From Lentimicrobium sp. (GTDB lineage: Bacteria; Bacteroidota; Bacteroidia; Bacteroidales; Lentimicrobiaceae): a DNA stretch of 64,000 bases. This document shows, piece by piece, positions 52,045 through 59,917 of this stretch. The position numbers and the translations under genes are program-made. The stretch's first letter is position 1, and each line of letters opens with the position of its first letter. The notes beneath the pieces were generated by a model that did no database searches, was not told the origin of the DNA, and saw nothing but the letters and a program-made list of their open reading frames with translations. The stretch spans positions 1 through 64,000 of the forward strand of contig JAMLHF010000018.1 in assembly GCA_023957275.1 (NCBI GenBank), given 5' to 3'.

Positions 52045-55000
52045 TTATTTAACTATCAGTTTTTGTTGTTTTATTCCATCCCCGGTCTGAATCACAAGCA
52101 GATATGTTCCGCTGGCGACGTTATTCAGGTTGAGACGGTGGCTGTCACCGGTAATGCGTGCCTGCAGTTTCAGGGAGCCATCCATGGTGAACAGCAACAC
52201 ATTTGCTCCGTTGCAGTTGCTGATGGTTACACTTTCCGATGCCGGGTTGGGAAAAATTACCACGCTGCCTGTTTCAACAATTCCGGTGCCGACGCCGACG
52301 TAATTGATCACGTTGGAGAATGAGAACGCGGATTCGCCGGTTGTATAGAATGCTGTTACGGCATAAACATACATATCATTTTCATCGGGCGGCCAGGTGG
52401 TGTCGTTAAAGGTAGTTACATCAAGGGTTTCAGCATTGAGCAGGGGCCAGGTTGCAGCATTGGCAATATCCGTAAGTCTGCCAAAACTGATGTTATAGCC
52501 CGTTAATGCCCTTCCCTGCATTTGAGATGAGGCATCTGTCATCACCTGCGGCCGGATCAGGAAGGTTCCCATTCCGCCTACAATCCCTGATAACGGGGCA
52601 ATATCGCCGCCTGCATATTTGTAGCGGGCATACTCTGTAACTACCTCGGTTGAGTCCCATCCCAGGTAACTTGACTGGGCCGGGGTGCCATTCCAGTAAA
52701 TCATGGCATAATGATCACCCTCAAGGGTAATGTTCGGCACCGGCACATGAATCCATGCATCCATTCCTGACATAAATTCCCCGCTGCTGACAATCAGGTT
52801 GTAATCTTCATCAAAGATATCCAGTCTCATCGGTTGAGCGGTGGTCAGGGGCGAGTATTTAGCCCAGTAAAGATCAAAGCCGGTAATGGTTGCGGGCTCC
52901 TCAAACGGGATGTAGTTTCCGAGCCATACCTCTTCTCCGGTTTCACCGGCCCAACCCTGTTCGTGCACGCCATCCTCAAAAACAAGTGTTTGCTGGGCTG
53001 CGGAAGTGGGGGTATTCCAGGTTACTTCCATGCTGCCGGTTACCGGTTCAGCCATAACAATATAAGGGATCAGCATGGCTTCGTTGAGCACGATTTCACC
53101 CAGGTCAATATCAGAATCAGCTACAACAACAGGCGCCATATAAGTTGCATAACCATCTGCAGCAATACTGATCTGATAGGTATTCTGGCTGTAAACATTT
53201 TCGAGCAGAAATTCCCCGTTAGTGCCTGTAAACCCAGCATATGTATTATAACCGGAAAGTGTGATTGCTGCATTTTCAATTCCAGTTCCCGGATTATCAA
53301 TGCCTGAAACTGTGCCAGAGATATTTACGAGGGCCAGTTCTCCCATCACAAAATCGAGGGTAGTGGTATTGTTCAGCGTAACATGAAGCGGGTGGGTCAC
53401 CGCGGTAAAGCCGAATTTATCAGCGGTTGCAGGATAGGTTCCGGCCGGGATATAAGGGAGTTCGTACATTCCGTCAGCATCGGTATGCGTAACTATATTC
53501 AGCTGTTCAACTGTTACTGATGCGCCTTCAATGGGTGCGCCATCGGGGTCGGTTACAGTACCTGCGGCTGCGCCGAGTTGATCGTTAAAGATAAAGCGTG
53601 CAAAAGGACTCATGTAATACTGTCCTCCGCCCTGAGGGTTAAAGGGATCAGGAGGGTTTGTATATCCATTTATCAGCAAGGTTGAGGCAAACGTAGTACC
53701 ATAGCTCCAGAAAAACTGATTCATGCTTGTATGATCAGCAATCTTTTCAACCAGAATCGCAATATTCTTGGTGGGATCATTGTAATTTATGGGCGTAGAG
53801 AAAGGTATGTAAATGGTTTGATGCCCGCTTAAAAAAGTGAGGTTGCCGTCAAATACGGGGATAAGGTCACCTGCCGGCACCCATCCGTTGTTGAGTTCAG
53901 GTATATCGGTCAGACCTGCCCAGATACGGACCGGAACATTCAGTTCATCCTGGGCAAACCAGTAATCCCATGAAATACCAAAGATAACTCCTTCCTGTCC
54001 GATTTCCTCATTTGTATAGATGGTCTCCGATAAGGAGTGATTGTAGGCCATATCAATCGGTATCTCCAGGGTAATTGATTTCTCACCTGTCAATCCAAAA
54101 GTCGATTGTGACGGAACGCCTGAGAGAACCAGCACATCGCTGACATTATTCTCAGGAGACTGGTCATTGGTCAGTTCAACTTCGGCATAGATGTGGTATT
54201 CTCCTATTTCAGGAAAGGTATAGGAGAGCGTATAGGAAATTTCTTCCTGGAAATCTATCTCCTCGCCTGGAAGCGAGAAAACTTCCAATGGGTTTTCGGT
54301 TCCTACCATTAGTTTAACCCTGTATGATGCAGCCGGAAGTGTCTCAAGCCCGTTGTTGCGGATGGTCAGGGAGAATTCAGAGCTTTCGCCCATCATATAT
54401 AGGCGGTCTCCGTCAAACGCTTTAACCTTAAGGTCAAAATCATCATAATGAACTGAAATATTCTGCCCCAGGATGTAGTCTAACTGTACCATTCCTGACC
54501 ATGCGTAGGGATTTGATATAAAGTCAACGAAAGCGATTCGACCGGTATGACCGGCGAAGGCTGCCATATCAACAGTATATTCACCAAATTGCATTGAGTT
54601 AAGTACCGGAGTCATAAGGTGAATCCATTCATTGGTCCCATCTTCCTTCCACAGGATCTGTAAATCGCCGGGCCACCACATGCTTGAAACGGCATAGAAG
54701 GAGAAGGATGCATTGGAACCTACATCAAGACGAGTAGATACGAGGGTGTCGCTAAATCCGGCCTGCACCATACAAACCGCACTGTAATTACCGCTGAATC
54801 CACCATTATTTTGCCCCCAGTTTATACCGGCGATCCAGTTTTCGGGAGGGAAACTCCCTTCAAAATCTTCGAAGAATGCATCAAAAGGATACACATATTT
54901 TTCGAAGCTTGCAGTATTATCCGGTTCAGGGCCCTGATCTTCAGGAATAGAGGCTTCCAGGGTGTATTGTCCGGGTTCGGTTGCGGTCCATGGTAGCTGA

Positions 55001-56583
55001 ACCCAGGCTGTATCCGCGGTGTTGAGCAGACCGGTGCTGCGTGTACCAATTACATTGCCGTTGGCCTTGAAAGTAACCGTTTTTTCCTGGGCCTGAGATC
55101 CTAAATTCTGAATGTTTGCACTCAGGATGGTGGTATTGTTCTGGAAAATAGTAGTAAGGCTGCTGGTAAAGTCCAGGATTGCCAGGTCGTCTTCAACAGG
55201 GGTGACGCACGAAATAAAAGCTACCCATCCGGAATTTTCTTCCCATCCCGGGCCCTGGAAATGTATTGTAAGGGCTCCTTCCGAATTGAGCGCTGTGAGT
55301 ACCCCTGGGCTATTGGTGCCGGTCCAATTGCCCAGCAGGTTGGCGCTGGTGCTTGTTCCGTCGTATACCTCAAATCCGCCATAGCTCGCATTAAATTCGA
55401 GAAAAGTCAGCCTTACCCTGTCGCCTGCATTGGCCGGATAAATGGTGGTAACCGCATTGTCATTCATTCCGAAATTTCCTTCAAGTCCACCCGAATCAGT
55501 AAAGGTTGCACCGCAGCTGGTTATGGTCTGGGTGCCTGTGGCCGGCATGGGGTAAACAGTACCTAAATTGTAAATGATTTTAGTTTTGCTGTTGTTGCCG
55601 GAGACCGGGTCCCCTGATAATGATACAGTTGCTGTGACTTCATAGGGTGATGCCACTGAAAGATCAGCCGGGGTAGTAAAAGTATATTGATCAATCTGGT
55701 TTGGAGCAAGGGTAAGAGAGGTAACAGTTTCAGTAACCGGAGACCCGCCATTAATGGAATAGCTCACCTGAAATCCGGTTTCCGTATTGATTCCTTCATT
55801 TTTTATTGAAATTGTAATTGACTCTGAAGATGTGAGGTTTTGCGAAGATACCGGGGAGTCAATACTTACCATGGCCATATCATTATCCAGACCATCTCCG
55901 TAAAGGGCAAAAGCCAGGTTAAAATTAGACCAGGTCATGTAGGAAGCCGGAGTCCAGTCGGTGTAACCATATCCATAACCATCTCCCGGGTTTTTCCATT
56001 GGTATTCATTTTCAATGGTCATACTTTCATGACTTAGCCATCCCCAGCGGTTTGATACGGTAAAATCGGAAACTGCCTGTACACCTACCCAGTAATGTCC
56101 TGCAGTCAGGTTTATTACTGAGGGCAGCATAATCTCATAACGGTAAAGATGGGTGCCTGCATCAATGGGTAATGTGTTGTAGCTTGTAAAACTCTCAAAA
56201 GAATGCAGGATATCTCCCGGGATTCCGGCATTGTCGGCATACAGGTAAATGTTCAATGCATCTATTGGAGTACCCGTCCATTCCCAGTACTGACCTGCAA
56301 TATCAATGTAGCGGATTCCCCATGATTCGCCTGCCGGGACAACAAAATCATCGGCAGCGATGCAGGAATAGCTTAAATTTCCGGGGTCTGTAAAAGCATT
56401 ACTGGCAATTGAACCTCCTGCGAGCGGGTAAAACTGGTCATAAATTGCCTGCCCGTTACGGTTAGCTGTCTGCTGCGGAGGCCTGCCGGTCTCTTTGTAA
56501 ACAGCCGTTTGACTGATCGCCTGCAATCCAAGCGATAAAAAAATTATCGCTGAAAGCAGTTTTGAAACGATTAACTTTTTCAT
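52045..56583 (-). CDS. Giant multidomain secreted protein with T9SS sorting domain
   Basis: A 1512-residue protein with a signal peptide (about 1-25, ends AISQ). Visible regions in order are a jelly-roll-like N-terminal domain (about 60-230), Ig-like/CARDB-type repeats (about 235-345, NDMAMVSIDSPVSSQNLTSSESITI), a CUB-like domain (about 350-465, with FEVYDGTSTSANLLG) and further CARDB-type repeats (VTFKANGNVIG). A MAM-like or cleaved-adhesin domain follows (FFEDFEGSFPPENW). Two carboxypeptidase-regulatory domains lie at about 1030-1180. A second jelly-roll comes next, then a fibronectin-like stretch, and the T9SS tail starts IFPNPASESVTISNCN. No protease motif was seen, so a structural or adhesive role is inferred. 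It lies 21 bp downstream of a small gene on the same strand. Confidence 0.85.
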   Translation of the reverse strand: MKKLIVSKLLSAIIFLSLGLQAISQTAVYKETGRPPQQTANRNGQAIYDQFYPLAGGSIASNAFTDPGNLSYSCIAADDFVVPAGESWGIRYIDIAGQYWEWTGTPIDALNIYLYADNAGIPGDILHSFESFTSYNTLPIDAGTHLYRYEIMLPSVINLTAGHYWVGVQAVSDFTVSNRWGWLSHESMTIENEYQWKNPGDGYGYGYTDWTPASYMTWSNFNLAFALYGDGLDNDMAMVSIDSPVSSQNLTSSESITISIKNEGINTETGFQVSYSINGGSPVTETVTSLTLAPNQIDQYTFTTPADLSVASPYEVTATVSLSGDPVSGNNSKTKIIYNLGTVYPMPATGTQTITSCGATFTDSGGLEGNFGMNDNAVTTIYPANAGDRVRLTFLEFNASYGGFEVYDGTSTSANLLGNWTGTNSPGVLTALNSEGALTIHFQGPGWEENSGWVAFISCVTPVEDDLAILDFTSSLTTIFQNNTTILSANIQNLGSQAQEKTVTFKANGNVIGTRSTGLLNTADTAWVQLPWTATEPGQYTLEASIPEDQGPEPDNTASFEKYVYPFDAFFEDFEGSFPPENWIAGINWGQNNGGFSGNYSAVCMVQAGFSDTLVSTRLDVGSNASFSFYAVSSMWWPGDLQILWKEDGTNEWIHLMTPVLNSMQFGEYTVDMAAFAGHTGRIAFVDFISNPYAWSGMVQLDYILGQNISVHYDDFDLKVKAFDGDRLYMMGESSEFSLTIRNNGLETLPAASYRVKLMVGTENPLEVFSLPGEEIDFQEEISYTLSYTFPEIGEYHIYAEVELTNDQSPENNVSDVLVLSGVPSQSTFGLTGEKSITLEIPIDMAYNHSLSETIYTNEEIGQEGVIFGISWDYWFAQDELNVPVRIWAGLTDIPELNNGWVPAGDLIPVFDGNLTFLSGHQTIYIPFSTPINYNDPTKNIAILVEKIADHTSMNQFFWSYGTTFASTLLINGYTNPPDPFNPQGGGQYYMSPFARFIFNDQLGAAAGTVTDPDGAPIEGASVTVEQLNIVTHTDADGMYELPYIPAGTYPATADKFGFTAVTHPLHVTLNNTTTLDFVMGELALVNISGTVSGIDNPGTGIENAAITLSGYNTYAGFTGTNGEFLLENVYSQNTYQISIAADGYATYMAPVVVADSDIDLGEIVLNEAMLIPYIVMAEPVTGSMEVTWNTPTSAAQQTLVFEDGVHEQGWAGETGEEVWLGNYIPFEEPATITGFDLYWAKYSPLTTAQPMRLDIFDEDYNLIVSSGEFMSGMDAWIHVPVPNITLEGDHYAMIYWNGTPAQSSYLGWDSTEVVTEYARYKYAGGDIAPLSGIVGGMGTFLIRPQVMTDASSQMQGRALTGYNISFGRLTDIANAATWPLLNAETLDVTTFNDTTWPPDENDMYVYAVTAFYTTGESAFSFSNVINYVGVGTGIVETGSVVIFPNPASESVTISNCNGANVLLFTMDGSLKLQARITGDSHRLNLNNVASGTYLLVIQTGDGIKQQKLIVK

Positions 56584-56604
56584 GAGTTAAAGTTTAGTGA
56601 TTGT

Positions 56605-56805
56605 TTATTGGTTTTCAGTATTCTTTATTTTGGGTACTTCCCCTGTTTTACCTTCAGCCGGCATTGGATTTTCCGCAGGGCTTTTAAACTCTGAAACACC
56701 AGACAGAATTTTTGAAAGCGCTGCATTTTCATTGTTGAGTTTGTCTATGAAGTTTTTAAGTTCCTGCTCAACCGGATCAGATACCACGGTTTTCTTTATG
56801 CTCAT
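56605..56805 (-). CDS. Small hypothetical protein
   Basis: A 66-residue open frame with an ATG start, ending 21 bp before the giant T9SS gene on the same strand. It reads as a plausible soluble protein: an amphipathic helical half (VEQELKNFIDKLNNENAALSKILSGVSEF) followed by a Pro/Glu/Lys-rich tail (SPAENPMPAEGKTGEVPKIK). No family is recognised. The charged composition and spacing suggest a real gene, perhaps a leader protein of the T9SS gene, but this is uncertain. Confidence 0.5.
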   Translation of the reverse strand: MSIKKTVVSDPVEQELKNFIDKLNNENAALSKILSGVSEFKSPAENPMPAEGKTGEVPKIKNTENQ

Positions 56806-57050
56806 AATGCTTTATTTTCGGCACAAAACTCGACAGTGCATCACGTATTCCCTAATATTTATGGTTAACAAAAAACCTACAGGCATTGATGGCCTGGTAA
56901 CATTATTGCTACAATTTTGATAAAGAATTGCTAAACAGCATGTTGAAAGGAAATGCTTTCAATAATTTTATACCGTAAGTTGGGGAAGGGAGTAAGTTTG
57001 GAAAATAAATACTGACCCGTAAAGTTGTCTGAGGAGGGAGTTTTACCGGT

Positions 57051-58808
57051 CTATCCGAGTTGCTGCAATAAACTTACAAGATTCTCATCCCGGGTTATTC
57101 CTAATTTTTTTCTGAGTCTGGCTCGGGCTACCTGAATGCTTTTCAGCGACTGGAATGTTATGGAGGAAATATCCTTGGTGGTCATATTTAACCTGAGGAA
57201 GGCGCATAGTTTTATTTCATTCGGGGTGAGGTCGGGATACTTTTCACCCAGCTTCTGATAAAAATCCTGATGCACATTCTGGAACCTGACCTCGAACTCA
57301 TTCCATACGGTATTATCAATATTTGATTTCATTTCACGGATGATTTCCTGCACTACCGTTTTGTTTTCAGGGAGCAACATATGTCTGATTGCCAGCAGTT
57401 TTTCGGTAATGGATGCAAGAAATTCATTTTTATTCACCAGGTACATTACGTGTGTAGCCAGTTCTTTATTGCGGTATTCCAGTTCCAGTTCCAGGTTTTG
57501 TTTTTCCAGCAACAGGTTTTGTTTTTCGAGTGTCAGGTTTTTCTGCTCCAGCTCCAGGCTTTCTTTGACCAGTTTTACCTGTTTCATTTTTATCCGCTGG
57601 TTACGGTTTATCAGGTAAAGAATCACAACGGTGAAAAGGAATATGCCGGCTATGATCAGATAGATCAGTGATTTCCGTTCTTTTTTTGCCAGCTCTATTT
57701 CCTGTTGCAACTCAGTCTCCTTGCGCAGTTTCTCATACTGGTACTGTAACTCAAGGCGTGCAGTCTGATGCAGTTTTTCGCTATCAAGGATACTGTCGTG
57801 CAGCTGCTTGAAAAGTTTATGCATTTCCAGTGCCTTGTCAAATTCTCTGGTTTTCTCATAGGTTCGCGACAGAAAATCAGCAGAGAGCATTTCGGATTTC
57901 AGGTTCTTTGATTTCCTGCTGAAATTCAACGCTTTCTGCAAAAAGTCAATGGCAATTTTATAATTGCCACGCATAAATTCAAGGTTTCCCAGATTATTGT
58001 TCACCTGGGCCAGCCCCGCTGTATCATTGATTGTTTCCCGGATGTCAGCAGATTTAAGATAATATTCGTAAGCCTTTTGATAATTTTTCTCTTCCTTGAA
58101 AATGATCCCCAGGTTATTATATAGCACGGCATCGTATGCAATTTTTCCTAACTGTTTGTTCAGCCCGAGCGCTACTTCAAAATATTCCCTGGCCTTTCCA
58201 AACTCCTCGAGTGCAACGTGAACCGATCCCAGGTTCAGTACAAAAACAAATATATTCTCAGAAGCATCGGTTTTTTGTGCGCTTTGACTGAGCTTTTTAA
58301 TTATTGCATATCCCTTTTCAAAGTATTCCTTTGATTTTAAATAATTCTCCATAGAGAAATATGACAATCCAATGTCACCATATGCCAGGGCTGTCTGAAT
58401 TTCAATTTTAGCCGTATCATGCGCTGAAGAGCGGATTATATCATAGTTTAGCAGAACTTTGAACAGATATTCAAGTGAAATGTCATAGTTCCCGCTTTTA
58501 TAAAACAACCGGTTCAGCTTATAATAAATAACGGGGGCAACCTGGCTTTCATTCTCAGGACCAACAAGCGATAGCGCTCTGTTGTAGTAGTATAGCGCCG
58601 AGTCGTGCTGGTCAAGCCTGGCAAAATAATCACCGGTTTCGGCCAGTAACCTGATTGCTGTAGTATCTGCGGATGCGGCAGCGGCAAGCACCTTCAGGCT
58701 GTCGGCAGGACCGGCAGTCAGTTTGTCGCATACAGGCATGATCCACAATATGGTGAATACAGCGAACCTAAAAATGCCGCGTGACTTTTTCAAAAACCGG
58801 AAATTCAA
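57051..58808 (-). CDS. TPR sensor with membrane helix, coiled coil and LuxR-type HTH
   Basis: A 585-residue one-piece regulator. It has an N-terminal signal/TM (about 11-32) and about seven TPR repeats in the periplasm (about 45-345; ALYYYNRALSLVGPE, AREYFEVALGLNKQLGK, AYEYYLKSADIRE). One membrane helix follows (about 377-398, LIYLIIAGIFLFTVVILYLI), then a leucine-rich coiled coil of repeated LEKQNL heptads (about 415-445) and a C-terminal GerE/LuxR-like HTH (about 525-585, LTPNEIKLCAFLRLNMTTKDISSI). The start at 58808 is a TTG; no ATG would keep the signal. A TAnnTTTG box at 58837-58844 supports it. Signal and targets are unknown. Confidence 0.85.
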   Translation of the reverse strand: MNFRFLKKSRGIFRFAVFTILWIMPVCDKLTAGPADSLKVLAAAASADTTAIRLLAETGDYFARLDQHDSALYYYNRALSLVGPENESQVAPVIYYKLNRLFYKSGNYDISLEYLFKVLLNYDIIRSSAHDTAKIEIQTALAYGDIGLSYFSMENYLKSKEYFEKGYAIIKKLSQSAQKTDASENIFVFVLNLGSVHVALEEFGKAREYFEVALGLNKQLGKIAYDAVLYNNLGIIFKEEKNYQKAYEYYLKSADIRETINDTAGLAQVNNNLGNLEFMRGNYKIAIDFLQKALNFSRKSKNLKSEMLSADFLSRTYEKTREFDKALEMHKLFKQLHDSILDSEKLHQTARLELQYQYEKLRKETELQQEIELAKKERKSLIYLIIAGIFLFTVVILYLINRNQRIKMKQVKLVKESLELEQKNLTLEKQNLLLEKQNLELELEYRNKELATHVMYLVNKNEFLASITEKLLAIRHMLLPENKTVVQEIIREMKSNIDNTVWNEFEVRFQNVHQDFYQKLGEKYPDLTPNEIKLCAFLRLNMTTKDISSITFQSLKSIQVARARLRKKLGITRDENLVSLLQQLG

Positions 58809-59178
58809 AAAGATAGGTTTAAAACGTTGTGATTAGCAAAGTTAAATAATTCGCGAATAGTTTGCTTTCTGTGTACATATTTATCGGGATAATGGTATTT
58901 TTGAACAGCCTTGTCCGGATAAAATAAAGAAAGAATTTGCCACAAAGACACTAAGTATCACTAAATGAGAAAAATAAATTTGTGAAACTTGGCACCTTTT
59001 TGCCACTTCGGCAAGCTCAGTGCATCGCTTAGTGGCGAAATAATTAAAGGTAAATTGTATGCTGTTGCAATCTTCTGAAACCAACACCTATAAAGCATTC
59101 CGGTCAAATTATAATAATTTCCCCGGACAACAATGATTTTTAAACAGGTGTCCGGTTTATCTGATCAAAACTGATTTT
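58809..59178. other. Divergent intergenic region with repeat-like sequence
   Basis: No gene is seen in these 370 bp. The stretch 58936-59040 contains GCCACAAAGACACTAAG and TGCCACTTCGGCAAGCTCAGTG followed by TTAGTGGCGAAAT, which look like words of dispersed non-coding repeats. The right part is AT-rich and leads to the AlkD-like gene. Confidence 0.5.
58837..58844 (-). promoter_or_regulatory. Candidate -7 box of the TPR/HTH regulator
   Basis: The minus strand reads TAACTTTG, matching TAnnTTTG, 28 bp upstream of the TTG start. No clear -33 element. Confidence 0.4.
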
Positions 59179-59895
59179 ATGAAAGCAGAAGCCCTTTTCC
59201 AGGAACTGAAAAGTTATTGCATTGAACACGCGAATCCTGAACTTGTTATAAAATATTCCCGCTACTTCAAAGAGGGGGTGTATGATGCGTGGGGCCTCAG
59301 CCAGGCGCAGATGGACGCGAAGAAGGCCGGGCTGAAGAAAGCCGGAAATCTTACGGTTGATCTGGTTTTTGACACAGCCCCTTTGCTGATGAAAAGCGGC
59401 AAATACGAAGAAACTTCCTTTGTACTGATTCTTTTATCCCTGATAAAGGATAAACTGCAGAAAGCAGATATAAAGCGGATTGAAAAACTGTTTGAAACCG
59501 GTATCCGCAACTGGGCCCATGCCGATTACTTGGGGATGTTTTTCCTGCCCGAGCTGATGAAGCAGGATTTGATAGGCAAAGAGGATTTCAGGGGATGGGT
59601 TACATCGCCCTTTAAATTTCAGCGACGCTGTGTGCCGGTGACATTCATCAAACTATTAAAGACCGGAGTTGCTTATGAGGAACTTTTCACTTTTCTTGAG
59701 CCGCTGATGCTTGATCCTGAACGGGAAGTACATCAGGGCATGGGCTGGTTCCTGCGCGAAGCATGGAAAGTAAATGCCGGGGTAACGGAAGCCTTCCTGC
59801 TGAAGTGGAAAAACACCGCACCACGGCTGATTTTCCAATATGCCTGTGAGAAGATGGACAAAACAAACAAAGCCCGGTTTCGCCGGGCTAAGTAA
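59179..59895 (+). CDS. DNA alkylation repair protein, AlkD-like
   Basis: A 238-residue all-helical HEAT-like protein of the DNA alkylation repair family. AlkD-type enzymes excise alkylated purines without base flipping. Family landmarks are MDAKKAGLKKA (substrate-facing helix, about 38-48), NWAHADYLG (about 112-120, the W-x-x-x-D motif), SPFKFQRRCVPVTFIKLL (about 142-159, with the conserved arginines) and VHQGMGWFLREAWK (about 184-197). The last codons are also part of a hairpin used by the convergent gene. Monocistronic. Confidence 0.88.
   Translation: MKAEALFQELKSYCIEHANPELVIKYSRYFKEGVYDAWGLSQAQMDAKKAGLKKAGNLTVDLVFDTAPLLMKSGKYEETSFVLILLSLIKDKLQKADIKRIEKLFETGIRNWAHADYLGMFFLPELMKQDLIGKEDFRGWVTSPFKFQRRCVPVTFIKLLKTGVAYEELFTFLEPLMLDPEREVHQGMGWFLREAWKVNAGVTEAFLLKWKNTAPRLIFQYACEKMDKTNKARFRRAK
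59860..59889 (-). terminator. Terminator of the carboxypeptidase gene, inside alkD 3' end
   Basis: AGCCCGG (59871-59877) pairs perfectly with CCGGGCT (59883-59889). On the minus strand it is followed by TTTGTTTGTTTTG. It lies 28 bp past the carboxypeptidase stop (59918) and overlaps the last codons of the AlkD-like gene. Confidence 0.75.
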
Positions 59896-59917
59896 TTGAA
59901 ATAGCTTAAAAAAGGAA

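Noticed and set aside
51811..52323. 170-residue plus-strand open frame
   Set aside because: Overlaps the T9SS tail of the 1512-residue gene and its terminator on the other strand; no signal or domain.
56597..56920. 107-residue plus-strand open frame
   Set aside because: Antisense to the better-supported small protein at 56605-56805; hydrophobic, unstructured composition typical of a shadow frame.
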